7,062 nucleotides of DNA from assembly GCA_903939665.1 (NCBI GenBank), contig CAJAHZ010000404.1:1-7062 (forward strand). Direction: 5' to 3'. Shown here one piece after another: positions 1 to 5,883 of this stretch (the stretch's first letter is position 1; each line of letters begins with the position of its first letter). The position numbers and the translations under genes are program-made. Origin of the DNA: an uncultured Pseudomonadota bacterium. GTDB lineage: Bacteria > Pseudomonadota > Gammaproteobacteria > Burkholderiales > Rhodocyclaceae. The notes under the pieces are model-generated. The model had not been told where the DNA came from. It saw nothing but the letters and a program-made list of their open reading frames with translations, and made no database searches.

Positions 1-7
1 GTAGACG

Positions 8-34
8 AAAAAACAGGGCCGAAGCCCTGTTTTC
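8..34 (-). terminator. Intrinsic terminator with UUCG tetraloop, downstream of the small secreted protein gene
   Basis: On the minus strand a perfect 7-bp stem (ACAGGGC/GCCCTGT, positions 13-19 and 24-30) closes on a TTCG loop flanked by C and G, the extra-stable cUUCGg tetraloop. It is followed by a run of six T residues. A/T pairs extend the stem further. It starts 16 nt past the stop codon of the gene ending at 50, so it most likely ends that transcript. The plus strand also has a short T run after the hairpin, so weak activity in the other direction is possible. Confidence 0.85.
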
Positions 35-49
35 TCACTTGCCGCAAAA

Positions 50-250
50 TCACTTGGCAGCAGCGGCCGAAGCAGACTTGGCCTTCTTGGCCTTCTTCGG
101 CTTCTTGGCCTTCGTGGACTTCTTGGCAGCCGGAGCCGCGCCTGCATGTGCGGAAGCAGCCGGAGCTGCCGGAGCAGCAGCCGGAGCGTCAGCAGCAAAA
201 GCGGAGCCAGCAGCAAATACAGCAGCAATCAGCAGGGTAATCAGTTTCAT
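50..250 (-). CDS. Small secreted Ala/Pro/Lys-rich protein, function unknown
   Basis: This is a 66-residue protein that I cannot assign to a characterised family. Residues 1-19 form a textbook Sec signal peptide: Lys at position 2, a hydrophobic core (LITLLIAAVFAA), then an A-F-A signal peptidase I motif with predicted cleavage after Ala19. The mature part of about 47 residues has two halves. Residues 20-42 are almost all Ala and Pro with essentially no net charge. Residues 43-66 carry 11 Lys in KK-A/P-KK repeats resembling histone H1 or acid-shock tails. The protein is presumably periplasmic, strongly basic and disordered. The ATG start is supported by GGAG at 261-264 (10 nt upstream). A terminator follows the stop. 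The composition would suit binding of polyanions or acid buffering, but that is inference. The low-complexity coding DNA also opens a long shadow frame on the other strand, but the signal peptide, Shine-Dalgarno site and terminator all support the minus strand. Confidence 0.8.
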   Translation of the reverse strand: MKLITLLIAAVFAAGSAFAADAPAAAPAAPAASAHAGAAPAAKKSTKAKKPKKAKKAKSASAAAAK

Positions 251-306
251 GTTCGACTCACTCCAGAACTTAGTTGGTTTATTGACCTTGTATTTTTACA
301 GGGCTA

Positions 307-312
307 TTTATA
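307..312 (-). promoter_or_regulatory. Possible -10 element for the small secreted protein gene
   Basis: In the 108-nt gap between the sulfurtransferase stop and the small gene's start, the minus strand reads TATAAA in an AT-rich context (TAGTATAAATAG), about 57 nt upstream of the start codon. No good -35 hexamer sits 16-18 nt further upstream; the nearest, TGAACA, is at 15-nt spacing. I see no strong terminator after the sulfurtransferase gene, so read-through from the upstream operon is an alternative source of expression. Confidence 0.3.
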
Positions 313-358
313 CTAACGCGAAGATCGTGTTCAGGTGGACTCTCGCAGCGATAAATAA

Positions 359-1207
359 TCAGCGCGCTACCGGACGCGTCAAATTACTGCACCACTCGCT
401 CCATGATCCCGCATAAAGGCGCGCGCCGGATAATCCGGCAATTTCCATGGCCAGCAGATTGTGACAAGCCGACACACCTGAGCCACACTGCATCACAACT
501 TGCCCGGGTTCAACGCCGGCCAGCAAACCAAGGAATTCCCGGCGCAATTCCGCCGCCGGGCGAAAGCCGCCATCGGCCTCGAGGTTGTCACGAAAAAAGC
601 GGTTACGCGCCCCGGGAATGTGCCCACCCACAGGATCGAGCGTTTCGTTCTCACCGCGAAAGCGGTCCGGGCTACGGGCGTCGACCACACAAAGATCGCC
701 GCTGGCGAGATTGCTCTCGATGAGTTCGGTGCTGATCACATAGTCGCGCAGTGACATTTCAAAAACGGCAGGAACAAGCTTCGGCAGTTCGGTCGTCAGC
801 AAGCGGCCTTCCCGCAGCCATTGATTGATGCCGCCGTCGAGTAGCGCAACACGATCATGGCCAAGCCAACGTAGCAGCCACCACAGTCGACCAGCGATCA
901 TACCGCCGGCGTCGTCATAGACAACCACCTGACTGGCGCTGGAAACACCCGCCGCGCCCAGTTGCTGCGCAAGCACCCGCGGATCAGGCAAGGGATGACG
1001 GCCATTCCCGCCGTTCATCGGGCTGGACAAATCGCGATCAAGATGCAAAAACACCGCGCCAGGCAAACGCCCTTTGGCGTAGGCGGCCTCTCCGGCTGAC
1101 GGGTCGGCGAGTTGATGCCGACAGTCAAAAACTATCCAGTTGGCGTCATCCAGATGCGCGGCGAGTATCGCGCAGTCAAGCAACGTGCCATATGACGATT
1201 GACTCAA
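359..1207 (-). CDS. sseA: Sulfurtransferase, two rhodanese domains, SseA (3-mercaptopyruvate sulfurtransferase) type
   Basis: The protein has 282 residues, the usual length for tandem-rhodanese sulfurtransferases. These move sulfane sulfur from 3-mercaptopyruvate or thiosulfate to a thiophilic acceptor through a cysteine persulfide. The N-terminal rhodanese domain (about residues 8-135) is catalytically inactive, with Tyr-Asp-Asp at 97-99 where a Cys would sit. The C-terminal domain (about 155-280) has RFRGE at 182-186, GHIPGA at 195-200 and the active-site loop CGSGVSAC with Cys241. A CGSGV(T/S) loop favours mercaptopyruvate sulfurtransferase over thiosulfate rhodanese, which usually has CRKGVT. 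The C-terminal YAGSWSEW segment (265-272) is typical of the family. The start is TTG at 1205-1207, overlapping the stop of the upstream gene as TTGA and preceded by GAAGGGGG at 1211-1218. A second in-frame TTG at 1181-1183 lacks a ribosome-binding site and would cut into the conserved N-terminus. The symbol is by family; substrate preference is unproven. Confidence 0.9.
   Translation of the reverse strand: MSQSSYGTLLDCAILAAHLDDANWIVFDCRHQLADPSAGEAAYAKGRLPGAVFLHLDRDLSSPMNGGNGRHPLPDPRVLAQQLGAAGVSSASQVVVYDDAGGMIAGRLWWLLRWLGHDRVALLDGGINQWLREGRLLTTELPKLVPAVFEMSLRDYVISTELIESNLASGDLCVVDARSPDRFRGENETLDPVGGHIPGARNRFFRDNLEADGGFRPAAELRREFLGLLAGVEPGQVVMQCGSGVSACHNLLAMEIAGLSGARLYAGSWSEWCSNLTRPVAR
1204..1207 (-). 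promoter_or_regulatory. TTGA stop/start overlap coupling the SpoIIAA-like and sulfurtransferase genes
   Basis: On the minus strand the four bases TTGA hold both the TGA stop of the SpoIIAA-like gene and the TTG start of the sulfurtransferase gene. A purine-rich GAAGGGGG at 1211-1218 provides a ribosome-binding site inside the upstream coding region. This arrangement supports re-initiation by terminating ribosomes and decides the non-ATG start. Confidence 0.7.
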
Positions 1208-1563
1208 GCGCCCCCTTCAACTGCGGACAACCACGATTTGGCTTCGACTTCGTCGTCAAAAATTCGCATCTCGGCGCGCACAAATATCTGCGAAAGCCAT
1301 GCGCTCCAAGTCACCCACTGGCTGTCCGTGACAACGGCAATACGATTGAAATCATTGGCATGCGAACGGGAGAACACCAACTCTTCCCAGGCGACGTCGA
1401 TTGTAAAATCGGCCATTTGCCGCAAATCAAAGTAGAGATCGACCGGCCCCTCGAATTTCACCTTGAAATTAATCAGCTGCTCAAATTCCTTGTAATCGGC
1501 CATGGAAAATTCACCGAAAACGGTAACGTCGACGCGGTTTGAGTGGTGGTCAATAACGATCAT
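1204..1563 (-). CDS. SpoIIAA-like (STAS/SEC14-type) domain protein
   Basis: This 119-residue soluble protein resembles the SpoIIAA-like family (STAS/SEC14 fold, formerly a DUF) found widely in proteobacteria. Recognisable features are the N-terminal strand with VDVTVFGEF (residues 11-19), the ADYKEFEQ helix (22-29), the strand leading into LYFDLR (43-48), then WEELVF, DFNRIAVVTD and SQWVTWSAWL towards the C-terminus. It spans the full domain and has no signal peptide or membrane segment, so it is probably cytoplasmic. The family's biochemical role is not established. Lipid or small-ligand binding, or a protein-interaction role, has been suggested from the fold. The ATG start has a well-placed GGAG at 1570-1573, 6 nt upstream. 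Its stop overlaps the TTG start of the sulfurtransferase gene by 4 nt, which implies translational coupling. It follows the transporter gene by 36 nt, so all three are probably one operon. Confidence 0.8.
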   Translation of the reverse strand: MIVIDHHSNRVDVTVFGEFSMADYKEFEQLINFKVKFEGPVDLYFDLRQMADFTIDVAWEELVFSRSHANDFNRIAVVTDSQWVTWSAWLSQIFVRAEMRIFDDEVEAKSWLSAVEGGA

Positions 1564-1599
1564 ATTTAACTCCGGTTATTTATGTTTTTGAGTTTAACA

Positions 1600-2454
1600 T
1601 CAGTCTTGCTCGGCTGGATTGGCGCGGGAGAACCCTGTCGCTACGATACCACTGGCAACGATCAATGCGATCGCCATCCAGGCGCCAGCCGATAGCCTTT
1701 CCTGCCAGATCACCATGCCAAAAAGGCTGGCGAAAATCACCGTCGTATAAGCCAGACTGGCGGAAACAAATGTCTTCCCCCGCTTGTAGGCACGCGTCAT
1801 CGCCAGTTGCGCAAGGGTCGCAAAGGCGGCCACACCGAAGAGCAGGAGCGCAGCGCGAAAATCCACCGGATGAAACTCGTAGAGCGCCATCCAGAGCGCG
1901 CTGACAACCGTAGACAACAGTGAAAAATAGAAAACGGTCCTTTCCTCAGCTTCGCCGCGCGCGCCAAGCTCCCGGACGTTATAGTAGGCAAGCCCCGCCA
2001 TCACGCCAGAGCCCAGACCAATCAAGCCGCCAGGAATCTGGTCGGCATGCAGCGTCGGGTGCAGCAGCAGCGCTACGCCGGCAAAACCAAGGAGCAGCGC
2101 ACCAAGCATGCTCGGACGCAAACGCATCTTGCCAAACCAGCCCAAATAAATCGCCAGAAACAGCGGCGAGGTGTAGTTGAGCGTTACAGCGGTTGCCAGC
2201 GGCAGCATGGCAATTGCGTAGAAATAGAGCAGCAGGGAAATAAAACCGCTCGCCGCGCGCAAAAGCTGAAAACGCCAAAGCGGCGTGGCAATGGCAACGC
2301 CGCGCAAACGAACCAGTGCAAACATCAACACCAGAGAGATCGCGCTGCGATAGAAGATGATCTCGGCGGCAGAAAACGATTCAGCGGCAAGCTTTACGCA
2401 GACGCCCATGCAGGCAAAGCAGAAACTCGCAGCAATCATCCACGCTGATTGCAT
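1600..2454 (-). CDS. DMT-superfamily transporter with two EamA domains
   Basis: From the ATG at 2452-2454 this is a 284-residue, very hydrophobic inner-membrane protein with about ten predicted transmembrane helices in two homologous EamA halves (roughly residues 5-132 and 143-275). Family hallmarks are the first helix with FACMGVCVKLA (13-23), the FYRS turn (34-37), the LATAVTLNYTSPLF region (86-99) and, in the second half, SLAYTTVIFASLFG (233-246) followed by a WQE turn. The C-terminus is short and hydrophilic. Members export or import metabolites such as amino acids, purines or sugars; the substrate here cannot be told. The frame stays open to an ATG at 2551-2553 (317 residues). I prefer the later start because the 33 extra residues are polar and aromatic, unlike family N-termini, and conserved sequence begins at the internal Met. 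Neither ATG has a convincing Shine-Dalgarno sequence, so the start remains uncertain. It is probably the first gene of a unit with the SpoIIAA-like and sulfurtransferase genes. Confidence 0.85.
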   Translation of the reverse strand: MQSAWMIAASFCFACMGVCVKLAAESFSAAEIIFYRSAISLVLMFALVRLRGVAIATPLWRFQLLRAASGFISLLLYFYAIAMLPLATAVTLNYTSPLFLAIYLGWFGKMRLRPSMLGALLLGFAGVALLLHPTLHADQIPGGLIGLGSGVMAGLAYYNVRELGARGEAEERTVFYFSLLSTVVSALWMALYEFHPVDFRAALLLFGVAAFATLAQLAMTRAYKRGKTFVSASLAYTTVIFASLFGMVIWQERLSAGAWMAIALIVASGIVATGFSRANPAEQD

Positions 2455-2644
2455 GGCGCCGGAGAAAAAATACGCTCGAAACAAGCCGCCATCACGAAAG
2501 AACCGCTTCTCATACTTGAAATCTTTCTCGGCGAAAAACATCTGCACATTCATGCTGCGTCGAGGTATCGACGCCGCCCGGCAGCAAAAAAGGCTAAAAT
2601 TAGGCTGCGTGGTATCTGTGTGCGCATTTTAGTCTTCTTTCCAT

Positions 2645-2674
2645 TTGACCAGAAGCCGGCTGCTAGGCTATTTT
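2645..2674 (+). promoter_or_regulatory. Candidate sigma-70 promoter for the xseB-ispA-dxs-folE2 operon
   Basis: TTGACC at 2645-2650 matches the -35 consensus at five of six positions. TATTTT at 2669-2674, after an 18-nt spacer, matches the -10 consensus at four of six. Transcription would begin around 2680-2685, giving a leader of only some 15-20 nt before the xseB ATG at 2700. No other plausible promoter was seen between the divergent transporter gene and xseB. Confidence 0.5.
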
Positions 2675-2699
2675 TGTCTGTTTTATTCGAGCGCTCCTC

Positions 2700-2978
2700 A
2701 TGGCACGACCCCCTACTGCCGATACACACGCTGTGCGAGCAGCGCCCTCTCCGGCAGATGAGCTGAAATTCGAGGCGGCGCTTGCCGAACTCGAACAGAT
2801 CGTCCAGAACATGGAGGGCGGTCGTCTGCCGCTTGAAGAATCGCTTGAGGCGTATCGCCGTGGGAGCGAATTGCTCAAACATTGCCAGCAACAACTTGGC
2901 GACGCCGAACGCAAGATCCAGATACTCGAAAACGGTACGCTGCGGGACTTTGAGCCAGCCAATGGAGAGGTGCGTTGA
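2700..2978 (+). CDS. xseB: Exodeoxyribonuclease VII small subunit
   Basis: This 92-residue small subunit of exonuclease VII binds the catalytic XseA subunit to form the cytoplasmic enzyme that degrades single-stranded DNA from both ends. The family signature runs from residue 24: FEAALAELEQIV (24-35), then NMEGGRLPLEESLEAYRRG (37-55), then the C-terminal helix with LLKHCQQQLGDAERKI (58-73). Together these form the expected antiparallel helical pair. The first 20 or so residues are a Pro/Ala-rich tail that makes it slightly longer than the usual ~80. The ATG at 2700 has only a weak GAG (2689-2691) as ribosome-binding site, and this lies inside the palindrome GAGCGCTC. Leading the isoprenoid genes ispA and dxs is a widespread proteobacterial arrangement. 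xseA is not in the window. The stop overlaps the ispA start by 4 nt. Confidence 0.95.
   Translation: MARPPTADTHAVRAAPSPADELKFEAALAELEQIVQNMEGGRLPLEESLEAYRRGSELLKHCQQQLGDAERKIQILENGTLRDFEPANGEVR
2964..2978 (+). promoter_or_regulatory. Shine-Dalgarno and TTGA overlap that set the ispA start
   Basis: GGAGAGG at 2964-2970 is a strong ribosome-binding site placed 4-7 nt before TTG at 2975-2977. TTGA at 2975-2978 combines the ispA TTG start and the xseB TGA stop. This is the best site in the area and supports a non-ATG start with translational coupling. Confidence 0.75.
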
Positions 2979-3898
2979 GCACACCATCTCTCGCTACCCG
3001 GGCTGACCAGGGGCAGCATTTCCCCGAATGGATGAGCGCTGCCCAGGCGCAGGTCGAGGCCGCGCTTTCCCGCTTTTTGCCGCCCTCTGAGGCAATTCCC
3101 GCCCGCCTGCATCAAGCGATGCGCTATGCCAGTTTGAATGGCGGCAAACGTGTTCGCCCCCTGCTGGCTTTTGCGGCTGGCGAACTCACTGGCGCTCCGC
3201 CCGAACGGCTGGAGGCTGTTGCTTCTGCAGTCGAGATGATCCATGTCTATTCGCTGGTGCACGACGACCTGCCCTGCATGGATGACGATGTATTGCGGCG
3301 TGGCCGCCCTACCTGCCATGTCGAATACGACGAGCCGACAGCGCTGCTGGTCGGCGACAGCCTGCAATCGCTCGCCTTTGAACTGATCGCGCGTTCGCCG
3401 CTCGGCGATGCTGGTCGCCAGTTGGAAATGATTCGCCTGCTGTCTCATGCCAGCGGCTCCTGCGGCATGGCCGGCGGCCAGGCGATTGATCTGGCCTCAG
3501 TCGGCAAAGCGCTAAACCAGCCCGAGCTTGAACTGATGCACGCGCTCAAGACCGGTGCGCTGATCCGTTCTGCCGTTTTGCTTGGCGCGCTGTGCGGAGA
3601 GCCGCTGACAACCGAATCACGCGAAGCACTGGATCGTTTTGCCAAACGCGCCGGACTGCTCTTTCAAGTGATCGACGACATTCTGGACTGCACGGCAAGC
3701 ACAGCGACACTGGGCAAGACTGCGGGCAAAGACGCTGCCGCAGACAAACCGACCTACGTCAGCCTGATGGGACTGGAACGCGCCCGGGAATTCGCTGACG
3801 ATCTCAGAATACAAGCACTTGAATCACTCGCTATTTTTGGCGAACGCGGTCAGCGCCTCATCCAACTGACCGATTTCATCACCCGCCGCAAATTTTAG
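2975..3898 (+). CDS. ispA: Farnesyl diphosphate synthase, (2E,6E)-type polyprenyl synthetase
   Basis: This 307-residue cytoplasmic trans-prenyltransferase is expected to condense IPP with DMAPP and then GPP to give farnesyl diphosphate, the precursor of quinone side chains and undecaprenyl phosphate. Visible motifs are GGKR at 56-59 (IPP binding), the first Asp-rich motif DDLPCMD at 97-103 with the two-residue insertion of bacterial short-chain synthases, LRRGRPTCH at 107-115, GGQAIDL at 167-173, KTG at 192-194, and the second Asp-rich motif DDILD at 234-238, followed by GKTAGKD and a DKPTYV segment. Tyr92, five residues before the first motif, fits a C15 product limit. Length and order match E. 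coli IspA (299 residues). The TTG start is chosen because of the strong GGAGAGG upstream. The first internal ATG, at 3032, would remove the conserved FPEWM region. It overlaps xseB by 4 nt, and dxs follows 66 nt downstream. Geranylgeranyl synthesis cannot be fully excluded. Confidence 0.95.
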   Translation: MSTPSLATRADQGQHFPEWMSAAQAQVEAALSRFLPPSEAIPARLHQAMRYASLNGGKRVRPLLAFAAGELTGAPPERLEAVASAVEMIHVYSLVHDDLPCMDDDVLRRGRPTCHVEYDEPTALLVGDSLQSLAFELIARSPLGDAGRQLEMIRLLSHASGSCGMAGGQAIDLASVGKALNQPELELMHALKTGALIRSAVLLGALCGEPLTTESREALDRFAKRAGLLFQVIDDILDCTASTATLGKTAGKDAAADKPTYVSLMGLERAREFADDLRIQALESLAIFGERGQRLIQLTDFITRRKF

Positions 3899-3964
3899 CT
3901 GACTGCCTTTGCGTAACCTCGGCTTGGGCTTAGGCTCGGCGCCCGTGCCGGACACAGTAGACAA
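3899..3964 (+). other. ispA-dxs intergenic gap with a triple GGCTNN repeat
   Basis: This 66-nt spacer contains three tandem hexamers GGCTTG, GGCTTA and GGCTCG at 3921-3938, then a weak CGGC/GCCG hairpin without a T tract. I see no convincing promoter, terminator or strong Shine-Dalgarno sequence. It is most simply a transcribed spacer inside the operon. Confidence 0.4.
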
Positions 3965-5830
3965 ATGACCACCTATCCACTGCTCGACCACATCAGCGCT
4001 CCCAGCGACCTGCGCAAACTTGAACGCCGGCAGCTACCGCAACTCGCCGACGAATTACGCAGTTTCCTCGTCGAATCCGTATCCCGAACGGGCGGACATC
4101 TCTCGTCGAATCTCGGCACAGTCGAACTGACCGTCGCGCTGCATTACGTCTTCGAAACACCGCACGACCGCCTGGTGTGGGATGTCGGCCACCAGACCTA
4201 CGCACACAAAGTTCTTACCGGTCGGCGCGCCGGCATGGCCAAACTGCGCATGCACGGCGGTGTCTCCGGGTTCCCGAAGCGTAGCGAGAGCGAATACGAC
4301 ACCTTCGGCGTCGGCCACTCCTCGACGTCGATATCCGCTGCGCTGGGCATGGCGCTGGCCGCCAAAATCAAGGGCGAATCCCGCAGAGCGGTCGCCATCA
4401 TCGGCGACGGCGCAATGTCAGCCGGACAGGCTTTCGAGGCACTCAACAATGCCGGCGTTGCCGACGCCGACATGCTCGTCATCCTCAACGACAATGACAT
4501 GTCAATCTCGCCACCGGTCGGCGCGCTCAACAAGTACCTTGCCCGGTTGTTCTCCGGCAGCACCTTCAACGCGGCACGCAAGGCGGGGGAAAAGGTCCTT
4601 GGCGTTTCACCCTCGCTGCTGGAATTCGCCAACAGGGTGGAAGAACACGTCAAGGGGATGCTCACGCCGGGAACGATGTTTGAAGAACTCGGTTTCAACT
4701 ACATCGGCCCGATCGACGGACACGACCTTGACTCGCTGGTGCCGACGCTGCAAAACATCAAGAAACTCAAGGGACCACAGTTTCTGCACGTCATCACCAA
4801 AAAAGGGCAAGGCTACAAACTGGCCGAAGCCGACCCCATTCTCTATCACGGCGTATCAAAATTCGAGCCGAAAATCGGCATTGAAGATGGAAAATCCGGT
4901 GGCAAACCAAGCTACACGCAAATTTTCGGCGACTGGCTATGCGACATGGCCGCTGCTGAGCCAAGGCTCGTCGGCATTACGCCGGCGATGCGTGAAGGCT
5001 CGGGGCTGCTACGCTTTTCTGAACTTTATCCGGAGCGCTACTACGACGTCGGCATTGCCGAACAGCATGCCGTCACCTTTGCTGCCGGCCTTGCCTGCGA
5101 GGGCATGCGGCCCGTCGTGGCAATCTACTCAACCTTTCTTCAGCGCGGCTACGATCAACTGGTGCATGACGTGGCTCTGCAGAACCTGCCCGTAGTCTTT
5201 GCACTGGACCGCGGCGGGCTGGTTGGCGCGGATGGCCCGACGCACCACGGCACCTTTGACCTGTCTTTTCTGACCTGTATTCCGAACATGGTGGTAATGA
5301 CCCCATCCGACGAGGACGAGTGTCGCAAGATGCTGACCACCGCGATACGCATCGACGGTCCGAGCGCCGTGCGCTACCCGCGCGGTTCGGGGCCGGGCGT
5401 CGCCATCGAAAGAGCACTGGTCGACCTGCCGGTCGGCAAGGGTGAAATCCGTCGTCGCGGCCAGAAGACCGCCCTGCTCGCCTTCGGCAGCATGCTTTCC
5501 CCGGCATTGGCGGCAGGTGAAGCGCTGGACGCCACGGTAGCCAACATGCGTTTTGTCAAACCCATCGATCGCGAGCTGATTATTGCGCTGGCACGGGAAC
5601 ATTCGCTGCTCGTCAGCATCGAAGAGAATGCACTGGTCGGTGGCGCCGGTTCGGAAGTCGCCCGCGTCCTTGAAGAAATCGGCAGCACCGTGCAGTTCAT
5701 GCGCCTTGGCCTGCCGGATCGCTTCATCGACCATGGCGAACAGGCGCTGCTACTGGCCGAGATCGGCCTTGATGCTGACGGAATCATCCGTTCGGTACGC
5801 ACTTTTGACGAACAGCAGCGCAACGACTGA
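3965..5830 (+). CDS. dxs: 1-deoxy-D-xylulose-5-phosphate synthase
   Basis: This 621-residue cytoplasmic enzyme, a full-length family member, uses thiamine diphosphate to condense pyruvate and glyceraldehyde 3-phosphate into DXP. That is the first and usually flux-controlling step of the MEP isoprenoid pathway, and DXP is also a precursor for thiamine and pyridoxal phosphate. The transketolase-like N-terminal domain holds GGHLSSNLG with His45 and the ThDP/Mg site GDG (148-150) through NDN (175-177). The pyrimidine-binding domain has GIAEQH with catalytic Glu366, YSTFLQR (388-394) and GADGPTHHG (421-429) with Asp423 and His427. These residues fall a constant four positions before E. coli His49, Glu370, Asp427 and His431. 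The C-terminal transketolase domain covers about 495-615. The ATG at 3965 gives the family's usual N-terminus, though no clear Shine-Dalgarno precedes it. It makes the precursor that IspA, encoded just upstream, ultimately uses. Confidence 0.98.
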   Translation: MTTYPLLDHISAPSDLRKLERRQLPQLADELRSFLVESVSRTGGHLSSNLGTVELTVALHYVFETPHDRLVWDVGHQTYAHKVLTGRRAGMAKLRMHGGVSGFPKRSESEYDTFGVGHSSTSISAALGMALAAKIKGESRRAVAIIGDGAMSAGQAFEALNNAGVADADMLVILNDNDMSISPPVGALNKYLARLFSGSTFNAARKAGEKVLGVSPSLLEFANRVEEHVKGMLTPGTMFEELGFNYIGPIDGHDLDSLVPTLQNIKKLKGPQFLHVITKKGQGYKLAEADPILYHGVSKFEPKIGIEDGKSGGKPSYTQIFGDWLCDMAAAEPRLVGITPAMREGSGLLRFSELYPERYYDVGIAEQHAVTFAAGLACEGMRPVVAIYSTFLQRGYDQLVHDVALQNLPVVFALDRGGLVGADGPTHHGTFDLSFLTCIPNMVVMTPSDEDECRKMLTTAIRIDGPSAVRYPRGSGPGVAIERALVDLPVGKGEIRRRGQKTALLAFGSMLSPALAAGEALDATVANMRFVKPIDRELIIALAREHSLLVSIEENALVGGAGSEVARVLEEIGSTVQFMRLGLPDRFIDHGEQALLLAEIGLDADGIIRSVRTFDEQQRND

Positions 5831-5883
5831 GCAAACCGGGGAATAGCCCGAATGCCCTGGCAAAATAACAATCAGGAACAGCA

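Noticed and set aside
319..358. Possible weak hairpin after the sulfurtransferase stop (GCGAGA with TCTTCGC on the minus strand)
   Set aside because: The stem is short and bulged, the loop is long and there is no T tract, so it does not support a terminator.
39..416. Plus-strand open frame opposite the small secreted protein, Ala/Phe-rich
   Set aside because: It is the mirror of the Ala/Lys repeat codons on the minus strand, crosses the terminator-gene-promoter region, and has no ribosome-binding site or recognisable domain.
1564..1599. Imperfect inverted repeat (TTAACTC near 1566 and GAGTTTAA near 1590) between the SpoIIAA-like and transporter genes
   Set aside because: Pairing needs a bulge, the stem is AT-rich and no T run follows, so I do not call a terminator or operator.
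2663..3448. Long minus-strand open frame (261 codons) opposite xseB and ispA
   Set aside because: The plus strand carries unmistakable XseB and IspA motifs. The antisense product shows no domain and comes from high-GC codon bias.
4182..5195. 337-codon plus-strand frame inside dxs
   Set aside because: It is an out-of-frame shadow of dxs with Arg/Ser/Pro-rich low-complexity sequence. The DXS frame is intact over its whole length.
5129..5734. Minus-strand frame of 201 codons opposite the 3' half of dxs
   Set aside because: There is no recognisable domain, no start context and full overlap with conserved DXS motifs.
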